Under the pieces are notes generated by a model. The model searched no databases. It saw nothing but the letters and a program-made list of their open reading frames with translations, and had not been told where the DNA came from. A stretch of 42,606 nucleotides of DNA from an uncultured Eubacteriales bacterium (GTDB lineage: Bacteria; Bacillota; Clostridia; Christensenellales; CAG-138), in the NCBI GenBank assembly GCA_902802805.1, contig CADCNE010000016.1:1-42606 (forward strand), written 5' to 3'. Positions 1-6,219 of the stretch are shown here, piece by piece; positions within the stretch are counted from its first letter, which is position 1, and every line of letters begins with the position of its first letter. The position numbers and the translations under genes were made by a program.

Positions 1-45
1 TTCACCAAGCAGGTCAGCAGCAAGCGCTTCTCCATCAGCGCATAA
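1..45 (+). CDS. C-terminal end of an upstream gene (partial)
   Basis: An open frame enters the window in frame 1 and ends with TAA at 43-45, giving a 14-residue tail (FTKQVSSKRFSISA). Nothing can be said about its function. It is followed by a dyad (CTTGCCTG at 55-62 and CAGGCAAG at 80-87), which suits the end of a transcription unit. The tail may be chance, because only 14 codons are visible. Confidence 0.35.
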   Translation, partial: FTKQVSSKRFSISA

Positions 46-109
46 GAAAAGCCCCTTGCCTGACAACCGACCAAAGCGACAGGCAAGAAGCTTCCACCCA
101 AACCACCAG

Positions 110-142
110 GAGAGGGCAAGAAAGATTATAGCTTGCCCTCTC
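110..142. other. Perfect 11-bp hairpin ahead of the SprT-like gene
   Basis: GAGAGGGCAAG at 110-120 is the exact reverse complement of CTTGCCCTCTC at 132-142, with an 11-nt loop. No T-run follows, so it is not a normal intrinsic terminator. It lies 12 nt before the ribosome binding site of the next gene and could be a leader stem-loop or an operator. An apparent TTG start at 133 falls inside the right arm and is unlikely to be used. Confidence 0.5.
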
Positions 143-171
143 ACAGAAATCAAGAGAGGAGCCAAGAGACA

Positions 172-816
172 ATGAAGGAACTGACAAGCTACAACCGCGT
201 GGCGGGATACCTCAACAAAATCTTTGACCTGCTGAACGCCACCTTTTTTGAAAACGCACTTTCAAGACCCACCATCACCATCCAATCCACGCCCCGCGCC
301 TACGGACACTTCTCCTTGCGGGAAGATACCTGGGTGAGCAAGCTGGGCGGAACCCACGAAATCAACGTAGGCGCTGGAACGCTTGCGCGGCCCATAGAGG
401 AAGTGGTAGCCACACTCCTTCACGAAATGGTCCATTACTACAACTATGAGCGTGGCGTCCAGGATTGTAGCAGAGGCGGAACCTACCACAACAAACGCTT
501 CAAGGCTGAGGCAGAGGCAAGGGGCCTTGTGGTAGAGCATAGCGAGCGCAATGGCTGGAACCGCACTTCTCCTAATGAAGCGCTCTTGGATTTCGTTATC
601 AACAATGGCTTGACCGATATTCTCATCAATCGCAATGAGGAAAGTGGCTTCCAAATCACAGGGACAGGGACCCACAACGGCTTCCCCATCAGCCTCCCCA
701 AGAAGTCCAGCACCCGCAAATACATCTGCCCCTGCTGTGGTATGAGCGTCAGGGCGACCAGAGAGGTCAATATCGCCTGTATGGACTGTGATGAAGCAAT
801 GGTGCTTGCGAGCTGA
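172..816 (+). CDS. SprT-like zinc metalloprotein
   Basis: This 214-residue protein belongs to the SprT-like family, predicted zinc metallopeptidases related to Spartan/SprT. The zinc-binding HExxH motif is visible as HEMVH at residues 84-88, with a candidate third ligand His at 106. The C-terminus has a zinc-ribbon-like pair of cysteine clusters (CPCC at 186-189, CMDC at 203-206), as usual for the family. ATG at 172 was chosen because GAGAGGA at 154-160 precedes it; an upstream in-frame TTG at 133 sits in a hairpin. SprT-like genes are common cargo of Clostridia conjugative and integrative elements, and base composition here matches the element, not the chromosome. The substrate is unknown; a role in DNA-protein crosslink repair or element maintenance would be inference. 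Confidence 0.8.
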   Translation: MKELTSYNRVAGYLNKIFDLLNATFFENALSRPTITIQSTPRAYGHFSLREDTWVSKLGGTHEINVGAGTLARPIEEVVATLLHEMVHYYNYERGVQDCSRGGTYHNKRFKAEAEARGLVVEHSERNGWNRTSPNEALLDFVINNGLTDILINRNEESGFQITGTGTHNGFPISLPKKSSTRKYICPCCGMSVRATREVNIACMDCDEAMVLAS

Positions 817-829
817 GGAGGTTAGCTGT

Positions 830-934
830 CGGGGTTCGTAAAACTGGAATTATACGAACCCCGAAACCCAGACTTTGCGGGCTTTTCATCCGCACCGCCC
901 GCAGAAACGAACAAACCACCACATTTTTACGAAC
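830..934. promoter_or_regulatory. Three inverted copies of a GTTCGTA motif before the small recombinase
   Basis: An 11-bp perfect inverted repeat (CGGGGTTCGTA at 830-840, TACGAACCCCG at 853-863, 12-bp spacer) is followed by a third copy, TACGAAC at 928-934, touching the ribosome binding site of the recombinase gene. The third copy also forms a 10-bp perfect dyad with the first (GTTCGTAAAA 834-843, TTTTACGAAC 925-934). A weaker AACGAAC lies at 906-912, and GCGGGC/GCCCGC arms lie between. Spacing and symmetry suit binding sites for a recombinase or for an autoregulating repressor. No T-run makes a simple terminator less likely. Confidence 0.5.
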
Positions 935-950
935 TTTGGAGGAAGAACCG

Positions 951-1514
951 ATGAATTATAAGACCAACGCCCTCACCACAGAGCAATACACCGAAATCAT
1001 AGAAACGATGAAACAGGGCTTTACAGGCTTTGAGCCAAATGAGCGCATAGCCACCGCCCTTGTGCTGGAAGGGAACCTGGGCTTGCGTATCAGCGACGTT
1101 TTGAGGCTCAGGCTTGCCGATATAGTGAAGGACGGCGACAGGTATAGGCTTGCCATAGTGGAGCAGAAAACAGGCAAGGAGAGGGTCTTTACAGTCCCCT
1201 TCATCATTCAGCAGTATTTGGAGAACTACGCTTTGCGCAACGGCATCGGACGCACTGAGCTTCTTTTCCCCATCACTGAGAGGGCAGTCCAGAAGCAACT
1301 TCATCTTGTGTGCGACTACCTGGGGTATGAGCGTATCAGCACCCATAGCTTTCGCAAGTGGTATGCTACTGAGATTTACAGAAACAATGGGTATGATGTT
1401 GCCTTGGTCCAGCGTCTCTTACAGCATAGCTCCTCAGCCATCACTCAGCGATATATAGGCATTGAACCACAGAGGATAGAACAGGCAATAGAGAGCCACG
1501 CAAGGCTGATATAA
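951..1514 (+). CDS. Compact tyrosine recombinase (catalytic domain only)
   Basis: This 187-residue tyrosine recombinase cuts and rejoins DNA through a 3'-phosphotyrosyl intermediate. Catalytic landmarks in order: Arg46 in LGLRISD, Lys73/Lys76 in QKTGKER, HSFR at 132-135, His159 in LLQHSS and the nucleophile candidate Tyr168 in TQRYIG. It starts almost directly at the catalytic domain and lacks the usual ~100-residue N-terminal core-binding SAM-like domain and any arm-binding domain; full-length integrases are 300-400 residues. ATG at 951 has GGAGGA at 938-943, 7 nt upstream; the in-frame TTG at 936 overlaps that site. The gene ends in a strong terminator. It may act on the dyads in front of it, assist the long integrase at 4663-5877, or resolve circular forms; the sequence does not decide. 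Confidence 0.85.
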   Translation: MNYKTNALTTEQYTEIIETMKQGFTGFEPNERIATALVLEGNLGLRISDVLRLRLADIVKDGDRYRLAIVEQKTGKERVFTVPFIIQQYLENYALRNGIGRTELLFPITERAVQKQLHLVCDYLGYERISTHSFRKWYATEIYRNNGYDVALVQRLLQHSSSAITQRYIGIEPQRIEQAIESHARLI

Positions 1515-1543
1515 GAAAGGCAGGGAGTTTGTGGCTCCCTGCT
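1477..1543 (+). repeat. Direct repeat, copy 1: recombinase 3' end plus terminator
   Basis: These 67 bp, covering the last 12 codons of the recombinase gene and its terminator stem, recur at 2036-2102 with three substitutions (positions 1481, 1487 and 1504 relative to copy 1). Two of the differences are synonymous and one gives Arg to Lys, so the second copy descends from a functional relative rather than from a recent slip. Confidence 0.85.
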
Positions 1544-1550
1544 GTTTTTT
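1520..1550 (+). terminator. Terminator of the small recombinase gene
   Basis: GCAGGGAG (1520-1527) pairs perfectly with CTCCCTGC (1535-1542) across a 7-nt loop and is followed by TGTTTTTTT. It begins 5 nt after the TAA and is a clear intrinsic terminator. The same hairpin occurs again at 2079-2101. Confidence 0.85.
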
Positions 1551-1682
1551 TGATTAAATTATTACTTTATACATGAATTGACTTTCTGGCGCAATAATGG
1601 TAAGGTCTGATTATAATGATAAGTATGGGAAAACATTTATGCTTTTCGGCAGGTTAAGAAAATAGCAAAAGGAGCGAGAAAT

Positions 1683-1997
1683 ATGTTTTTCTTAAAGAAA
1701 GCAAAACTTGAAAGGCAGTTAATGGACGAAATTAAGACTTATGCAGGTGTTAAAGAGTTTCCATGGGATGATGCAAAAATTTTATCAAACTATTTAGCGT
1801 CTTATGATAAGGGGATGGATTATCAGCGGGTTTTTGGATGGCATGAAACCAGTAAAGCATTTAGCACTTTAGAGAAGTATCCTAATCTATTAAGAAATTG
1901 GGATGCTTTAATGATAAAATACAAAAAATTGGGATTATTCCCTAAATGGGATATAAAATTGAGTGATGATAATGATGGACGATGGATTTTGGATTAA
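1683..1997 (+). CDS. Unknown 104-residue AT-rich protein
   Basis: This small soluble acidic/basic mixed protein has no motif I recognise. It starts at ATG 1683 with AAAGGAGCGAG directly upstream. No signal peptide or membrane segment is visible; aromatic residues are frequent (WDD, FGWHET, WDIKL). It is markedly more AT-rich than the recombinase before it and lies between two copies of the recombinase-tail repeat, as if the DNA had been inserted there. It converges on another unknown AT-rich gene at 2108-2572. The upstream 130 bp are AT-rich and contain TATAAT at about 1610-1615, a plausible -10. Such small genes in this position are often immunity or accessory cargo, but that is inference only. 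Confidence 0.65.
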   Translation: MFFLKKAKLERQLMDEIKTYAGVKEFPWDDAKILSNYLASYDKGMDYQRVFGWHETSKAFSTLEKYPNLLRNWDALMIKYKKLGLFPKWDIKLSDDNDGRWILD

Positions 1998-2018
1998 ATA
2001 ATTATATAATAAAAACGA

Positions 2019-2073
2019 GGTATAGATACAGCGTGTAGAGCAGGCGATAGAGAGCCACGCAAAGCTGATATAA
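2019..2073 (+). pseudogene. Remnant of a second recombinase gene's 3' end
   Basis: The stretch encodes QRVEQAIESHAKLI followed by TAA in the frame beginning at 2029, matching the C-terminus of the recombinase at 951-1514 (QRIEQAIESHARLI). Homology continues upstream to about 2019 (Gly-Ile-Asp) only if a 2-nt deletion is allowed. There is no start or body, so this is a fragment. Codon-level differences are mostly synonymous or conservative, which shows it came from a diverged paralogue that had been under selection. Confidence 0.75.
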
Positions 2074-2102
2074 GAAAGGCAGGGAGTTTGTGGCTCCCTG
2101 CT
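2036..2102 (+). repeat. Direct repeat, copy 2: recombinase tail plus terminator
   Basis: This is the second copy of the 67-bp repeat, 559 bp downstream of the first, including the same 8-bp terminator stem (2079-2086 with 2094-2101). The run after the stem is TTCTTATT rather than a pure T-tract. It can also serve, read from the other strand, near the end of the convergent gene at 2108-2572. Confidence 0.85.
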
Positions 2103-2107
2103 TCTTA

Positions 2108-2572
2108 TTAGAGACTTTTTAATCTCTCGATTAGCGTAACTATACATGCACCAAAAACACCATAACAATCATCTGATGCATTATGTATATCTAAATGCTC
2201 TGCTATCATGTGTGAGAACTCCTCCATCAATGGATAAAACCAATCTCCTCCGTTTTCTTGATACCTAATGGCGGTTTCGCGAAACTCTGTGTAGTATCTT
2301 TGAAGGAGTTCTGTTCTTAAATTATACTGTAATTCTGTAACTCTTGGCATTATTTTTTTTTGATAGGCAGGGACTAATTCATATGCAAGATTATCGTTAT
2401 TAGCAAATCCGCTTGCTAAAAAACAAGAGAGCCCTGTAAGTATGCACTCAACATCATCTTGGTTTCCTCCACCAAATGGGTATACCTTTTTGTTATTAAT
2501 AATCCTATTAGAGAAATCAGTAATGAGATTCGTAACCTTGTTTGCTTTTCTCTTCACATCAAAACCAAACAT
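2108..2572 (-). CDS. Unknown 154-residue AT-rich protein
   Basis: No family recognised. The protein is soluble, predicted mostly helical in its second half, and lacks a signal peptide. N-terminal region is Lys-rich (VKRKANK), followed by VYPFGGGNQDD and a central hydrophobic stretch (ILTGLSCFLASGF). On the minus strand GAAAGGAGAAAGCAAGC stands just before ATG at 2572, a strong ribosome binding site. It is transcribed toward the unknown gene at 1683-1997, with the repeated recombinase tail between their stops. Codon use is AT-rich and unlike the chromosome, consistent with recent acquisition with the element. Confidence 0.65.
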   Translation of the reverse strand: MFGFDVKRKANKVTNLITDFSNRIINNKKVYPFGGGNQDDVECILTGLSCFLASGFANNDNLAYELVPAYQKKIMPRVTELQYNLRTELLQRYYTEFRETAIRYQENGGDWFYPLMEEFSHMIAEHLDIHNASDDCYGVFGACIVTLIERLKSL

Positions 2573-2694
2573 GCTTGCTTTCTCCTTTCCATTAAAGTCA
2601 AAATCTGTACTCCATCAATTCAACATGAAAATAATAACATGGCTAATTGCCTTTTTCAATATCCCACTCTTTTTTCTTCATCTTCTGGACCTAT

Positions 2695-2715
2695 TATGAT
2701 ACAATACCTGTATCA
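2695..2715 (+). promoter_or_regulatory. Probable operator overlapping a -10 box
   Basis: TGATACA (2697-2703) and TGTATCA (2709-2715) form a perfect 7-bp dyad with a 5-bp centre. Its left arm overlaps TATGAT (2695-2700), a likely -10 for the peptide/WYL genes that start 18 bp downstream. No good -35 is visible, so the promoter may need an activator; the WYL regulator encoded downstream is the natural candidate for binding. Confidence 0.5.
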
Positions 2716-2732
2716 GTCAGAAGGTGCCGATA

Positions 2733-2861
2733 ATGGATAAGATGACGATGGAGGATATTGGCTATTTCCTTTATATGGAGGAGATGGAACGCCAACAGAA
2801 AGAGGAACAGGAGGCACAGAAAGCCTCTAATGAAACAGACAATAGCACGATAGATAGGTGA
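2733..2861 (+). CDS. 42-residue acidic peptide coupled to the WYL regulator
   Basis: This short frame (begins MDKMTMEDIGYFLYMEEMER) is preceded by AAGGTG 7 nt before its ATG. The C-terminal half is rich in Glu, Gln and Lys and likely a single amphipathic helix. Its TGA overlaps a possible GTG start of the WYL gene (GTGA at 2858-2861), and the ribosome binding site of the WYL gene lies over its stop codon, so the two are probably translationally coupled. Function unknown; it may be a leader peptide or a small partner of the regulator. Confidence 0.55.
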   Translation: MDKMTMEDIGYFLYMEEMERQQKEEQEAQKASNETDNSTIDR

Positions 2862-2872
2862 GGTATGCCACG

Positions 2873-4027
2873 ATGCCAAGAAAGGGTGAAGCATCAAAGA
2901 GAAAAGGGGAGCCTTCCCCCAATAGTGGAATGAAGGGCAATCAGAAGATGAAGCCCTATCTGATTTTACAGATACTCCAACAGCAATCAGACGAAAACCA
3001 TCTGCTGACAATCGACAGAATAAGGGATGAGCTTTCTTTCTACGGCATCAGCGCAGCCCGCCGCAGCGTAGGCGAAGATATAGAGGCTATCAATGCGGCT
3101 TTATACCTTGCAGGCATTAGAGAAATGGGGATAAAAGCCTCAATAGAAGATGCTATTTCTGAGATAAATGACGATGAGACCCTAAAAGCCATCGTTTATG
3201 TAAGCAGAAACAAGGACGAAAGAGGCTATTATCTAAAAGAACGCAAGTTTGACTATCAGGAGATACGACTGTTGGCGGAAACCATATACAACGCCAAGTT
3301 TTTGTCTGAAACGGATTCTGAAAAGCTTGCGAAAGTGCTTCGCGACTATGTGAGTGAGTATCAAGCTTCCAACATCAAGCGTAGCGCTTATGTTACAGAC
3401 CGCATAAAAAGCAATAGAGGCATTCTGGAAAACATAGAAAAAATAGACAAGGCAATGGCTACAAAGCTGGAAGGGGAGAAGCACGAACCTGAGAAAATCA
3501 GTTTTCAATATTGTAGCTACTCCATCTCTGAGATGAAGCAAGTTGAGCGCCGCCGTGGAAATCGTTATAAGGTTAGCCCTTACAAAACTATCGTCGCTGA
3601 TGGGAATTACTATCTCTTGGCGTATGATGATAACATAAAACAGATTAGAACATTCCGCATAGACAGAATGAAGGATGTTAAGGGCACAAAAGAGCCAAGA
3701 GAAGGCAAAGAGGAGTTTGACGCTATCGACCTAAAAAACTTTACGAAACGACGCTTCGGGATGTTTGGAGGACGGCGGGCATCTGTCCGCATTCGCTGTA
3801 TCTCTCCACTATTGGATGCTATGGTGGAACGCTTCGGCACTCAATACGCAACTTACACAATTCCAAAAGACGACCCTAACCATTTTATCTGTTCCGCCAC
3901 CGTTGAGGTCAGCGAACAATTCTTTGGCTGGCTTTTGGGCTTCGGTAAGAAAGTAAAACTGCTGGGCGACGCTGAGACAGTAACAGAGTTTAAGGAGTAT
4001 CTGGATAAGGTCAAGGCAATGTATTAA
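2873..4027 (+). CDS. WYL-domain transcriptional regulator
   Basis: This 384-residue regulator has an N-terminal DNA-binding region (about residues 20-75, with the segment LTIDRIRDEL followed by ISAARRSVGEDIEAIN resembling a DeoR/HTH-11 winged helix), a long helical linker, a WYL ligand-sensing domain (YYLLAYDDNIKQIRTFRIDR around residues 240-260) and a C-terminal WCX extension. WYL proteins sense nucleic-acid or nucleotide ligands and often control phage defence, DNA damage response or mobile-element genes. ATG at 2873 is chosen because GGTGAGG at 2857-2863 is well placed; a GTG at 2858 would add five residues. It is encoded downstream of a dyad-symmetric operator at 2697-2715, suggesting autoregulation. 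A convergent-free hairpin follows the stop. Confidence 0.85.
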   Translation: MPRKGEASKRKGEPSPNSGMKGNQKMKPYLILQILQQQSDENHLLTIDRIRDELSFYGISAARRSVGEDIEAINAALYLAGIREMGIKASIEDAISEINDDETLKAIVYVSRNKDERGYYLKERKFDYQEIRLLAETIYNAKFLSETDSEKLAKVLRDYVSEYQASNIKRSAYVTDRIKSNRGILENIEKIDKAMATKLEGEKHEPEKISFQYCSYSISEMKQVERRRGNRYKVSPYKTIVADGNYYLLAYDDNIKQIRTFRIDRMKDVKGTKEPREGKEEFDAIDLKNFTKRRFGMFGGRRASVRIRCISPLLDAMVERFGTQYATYTIPKDDPNHFICSATVEVSEQFFGWLLGFGKKVKLLGDAETVTEFKEYLDKVKAMY

Positions 4028-4040
4028 CTATAGGTAGCCA

Positions 4041-4646
4041 CCTTCCAAGGCTTTCCACACATACATAAAGATGGAAGGAAAACCTTTGGGGGATTTTATC
4101 ATCTTGGCAATGTCTTTCATTCTTATGTTTTGAGTGGCATATTGCTTTTCCATGAAAAATCGGCTATACTGCGAATAGGATTTGTGTCCAGTGCGCCTGA
4201 CACAACGCTGTCAGGGGCCAACTGCATGAATCCTTTTTTTCCACAAGAGAAAAGGATGACCTGCCAGTGATTGCCCATACAGTAAGCATGGGTAATATAA
4301 CAGCGTCATCCCCGAAATATCCATAACTGAGCCGTTCGCAAACTGGGCCGTCCACAATAGTGTCGAGGTATCCAGGGGCTCAGTTAATGGATACATAAAA
4401 CATAGCATAGTGCAAGCATGAAGTCAATGCTTGCTAATGTATCATCAGGATAATAAAGAATCCGCCGACCGAATTAACGGCCTTGAGCGGGCCAGGGGCT
4501 TGCGCTCTGCAAGCGGATTCTCTATATTTGGAACCGCCGACCCATCTAAAATGAGTTCAACGATGCCCGACATAATGTTGGCGTATCGCTCACAAGCGGT
4601 TCCGTTAACATGAATTGTATCAGGTATTAGGCAAGATGGCAATACC
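4041..4646. other. About 600 bp noncoding, hairpin-dense region
   Basis: No convincing gene is present between the WYL regulator and the integrase. Instead, consecutive dyads fill it: CCTTCCA/TGGAAGG (4041-4078), CCTGACA/TGTCAGG (4196-4215), TTGCCCAT/ATGGGTAA (4271-4295), a 16-17 bp near-perfect pair (4318-4333 with 4377-4393), GCAAGCAT/ATGCTTGC (4412-4434), AGAATCCGC/GCGGATTCT (4457-4521), GGAACCGC/GCGGTTCC (4530-4603) and GGTATT/AATACC (4623-4646). The two units at 4457-4521 and 4530-4603 share CCGCCGACC near the left arm and CAAGCGG near the right arm. Candidates are a transfer or replication origin of the element, recombinase sites or a structured RNA. Confidence 0.6.
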
Positions 4647-4662
4647 CTTATTGTCGAATGTC

Positions 4663-5877
4663 CTATAGCTTATTCAAATTATCTTGTAGCACATCAACGC
4701 CTGTTTTCGTGACTGCAAGATAGTATAATTGCGTCACATGAATGTTTCCATGCCCCATCTGTTTTAGCAATAGATGCTCTGGGGTATTCAATTCCGCCAT
4801 CCGCGTCCCAAAGGTATGACGGAGATAGTGATACTTGAAATCTATGCCTAATTTCTCTTTGATGTTTCTGGTGGGGTATTTCATAGCATTAACTGTTTGG
4901 ATGGTCCCATCGGGGAGGCAATTAACCATTTCAGTAGAGGGAATCCGCTTGCCATCCAAATCATCAATGAAACGTTGCTTCTGTTCGCGCACCGCTTTAA
5001 GCCTTATTGCGTCTTCCGCACGCTTATTCGCAAGTTTTTGAAAATACACTTTCATCTTGTCGCTCAAATAGACTGTGCGATTGCCGTTGCGGGTCTTCAC
5101 AGGGACAAGCTTGATGAGGCTGTTTTGATATTGCTGTTGGCGGTCTATTAAGATGGTTCCCGCTTCCAAATCAACGTGGTCCCATTTCAGCCCAAATGCT
5201 TCATTGATACGAAGCCCACAATACATTCCTAAGAGGTAAGCAGTTTCCGCGTTCGTGCCTCTGAAATACTCATCGAGCCGCGCCATCTCCTCTCTGGTGA
5301 AAGCAACAATATCTGTGTCATCATCGGTTTTCAGCTTCGGCATATGTATTTTTGTGTCTTTGTTTAGGCAGAGCTTGTTGTAGCTATCCACATCAAGGTA
5401 GTCTCTGGAATACGCTTGACCGAAAACCAGATAGAACATTTTGAGGAAGCTCTCAGTGTAGCGATAAGCGTAGCCATCCTTATAGTATTTTTCAGCAAGG
5501 TAGTCATTCACTTCCGCCACGCTGATTTCATCAATGAAGCGTTTGCCGAAGCGTTCTTTTAGATGATTTCGCCACAAGCAATCCTGTTTGCGGATTGTCA
5601 TATAGGCGCGGTCAGAGCGCCCTTTCTCACAGTATTCTTTATAGACTTCTTCAACTGTCCTTCTGGAAATCTTGTGCTTGCGTTCCTGTTCTATTCGTGC
5701 TTCAATAATCGCATTTTCCCTTGCCTTGATTGCCTGTTTCTTTGTTTTTAGCTTGTTTCCAAACTCATCTGTGGTTTTGCGTTTTGTGATTTGCTTGCCT
5801 TCCACGACAATAACAAATCGGTAAGCCCACAGTCCATTTTCGAGCTGAAACACCCCAGCATCATTGTTTTTTGCCAT
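4663..5877 (-). CDS. Tyrosine-family integrase of the mobile element
   Basis: This 404-residue integrase has the three-part layout of Tn916/phage-type enzymes: an N-terminal arm-binding-like domain (residues 1-60), a SAM-like core-binding domain (about 72-175) and a C-terminal catalytic domain. Catalytic residues are Arg223 in GLRINEAFGL, Lys261 in VKTRNG, HYLR at 350-353, His376 in QMGHGN and Tyr385/386 in QLYY. An extra lysine-rich insertion lies at about 275-330. The start ATG at 5877 has AGGAGG 6-7 nt upstream, partly buried in a palindrome. The gene lies at the element edge with its 5' end facing the chromosome, next to a tandem 11-bp repeat, the usual arrangement for int plus its arm sites. 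It should catalyse integration and excision of the element. Confidence 0.93.
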   Translation of the reverse strand: MAKNNDAGVFQLENGLWAYRFVIVVEGKQITKRKTTDEFGNKLKTKKQAIKARENAIIEARIEQERKHKISRRTVEEVYKEYCEKGRSDRAYMTIRKQDCLWRNHLKERFGKRFIDEISVAEVNDYLAEKYYKDGYAYRYTESFLKMFYLVFGQAYSRDYLDVDSYNKLCLNKDTKIHMPKLKTDDDTDIVAFTREEMARLDEYFRGTNAETAYLLGMYCGLRINEAFGLKWDHVDLEAGTILIDRQQQYQNSLIKLVPVKTRNGNRTVYLSDKMKVYFQKLANKRAEDAIRLKAVREQKQRFIDDLDGKRIPSTEMVNCLPDGTIQTVNAMKYPTRNIKEKLGIDFKYHYLRHTFGTRMAELNTPEHLLLKQMGHGNIHVTQLYYLAVTKTGVDVLQDNLNKL

Positions 5878-5885
5878 AAATGCCT

Positions 5886-5915
5886 CCTAAGTTGTCTCAA
5901 AATTGACAATTTAGG
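5886..5915 (-). promoter_or_regulatory. Palindrome covering the integrase ribosome binding site
   Basis: CCTAAGTTGTC (5886-5896) and GACAATTTAGG (5905-5915) form 11-bp arms with one mismatch and an 8-bp spacer. On the minus strand the 3' arm ends in TTAGG, which is the start of the AGGAGG Shine-Dalgarno of the integrase (minus strand 5888-5883). It could be an operator, or an RNA hairpin hiding the ribosome binding site and limiting integrase synthesis. Confidence 0.55.
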
Positions 5916-5955
5916 AATGCGCAAGAGCGAAAAAACAAACAAGACCTGTAAAGAA

Positions 5956-6021
5956 GTTGTTAGAAAGTTGTTAGAAAGTAGTTGCGAAGTGATTAGAGAA
6001 TTGTTAGAATGTGCTTAGAAA
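5956..6021 (+). repeat. Six tandem 11-bp iterons at the element edge
   Basis: Exactly phased 11-bp units: GTTGTTAGAAA, GTTGTTAGAAA, GTAGTTGCGAA, GTGATTAGAGA, ATTGTTAGAAT, GTGCTTAGAAA. The period is close to one DNA helical turn, so a protein reading each unit would line up on one face. The array lies between the integrase start and the chromosome junction, where arm-type integrase or excisionase sites are expected. Confidence 0.8.
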
Positions 6022-6038
6022 ATGTGCGGTAGGGTTTC

Positions 6039-6157
6039 TTTATTTCCTGACACACCCCCTTGATTGCGAGCGTAGCGAAGCAATCAAATGGCTCGCGACG
6101 AGGCCCGTCACGGCAAGGCCTTCGCAGGCCTCCTCAAGCGCTACTTCGGGAAATAAA
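6039..6157. repeat. Composite palindromic intergenic element near the junction
   Basis: TTTATTTCC (6039-6047) and GGAAATAAA (6149-6157) bracket nested stems: TTGATTGC/GCAATCAA (6060-6067 with 6080-6087) and GAGGCC with GGCCTC. The inner unit with the GAGCGTAGCGAA loop resembles REP-like repeats common in gut Firmicutes. It contains no gene. The element/chromosome boundary must lie near its left side (about 6022-6060), judged from composition only. Confidence 0.5.
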
Positions 6158-6164
6158 CAGGATA

Positions 6165-6203
6165 AAAAGGTTGCCGCAGTTTTGCGGCGGCCTTTTTTGC
6201 TTT
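6165..6203 (+). terminator. Intrinsic terminator
   Basis: A GC-rich stem (GCCGCA with TGCGGC, TTTT loop) embedded between AAAAAGG and GGCCTTTTTT is followed by TTTTTTG. It would stop transcription from the left, before the secreted-protein gene at 6220. The gene it originally served is not visible, perhaps displaced by the inserted element. Confidence 0.65.
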
Positions 6204-6219
6204 TGAAAGGGAAAAACAA

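Noticed and set aside
133..171. TTG start extending the SprT-like protein by 13 residues
   Set aside because: It lies in the right arm of a perfect hairpin, and ATG 172 has a good ribosome binding site.
4164..4642. Several 60-65 codon frames in the hairpin-rich region
   Set aside because: They overlap one another on both strands, lack ribosome binding sites, and their sequence is explained by the inverted repeats.
5941..6160. tRNA gene as the integration target at the element edge
   Set aside because: No cloverleaf or TTC-loop sequence is visible; the boundary DNA is REP-like.
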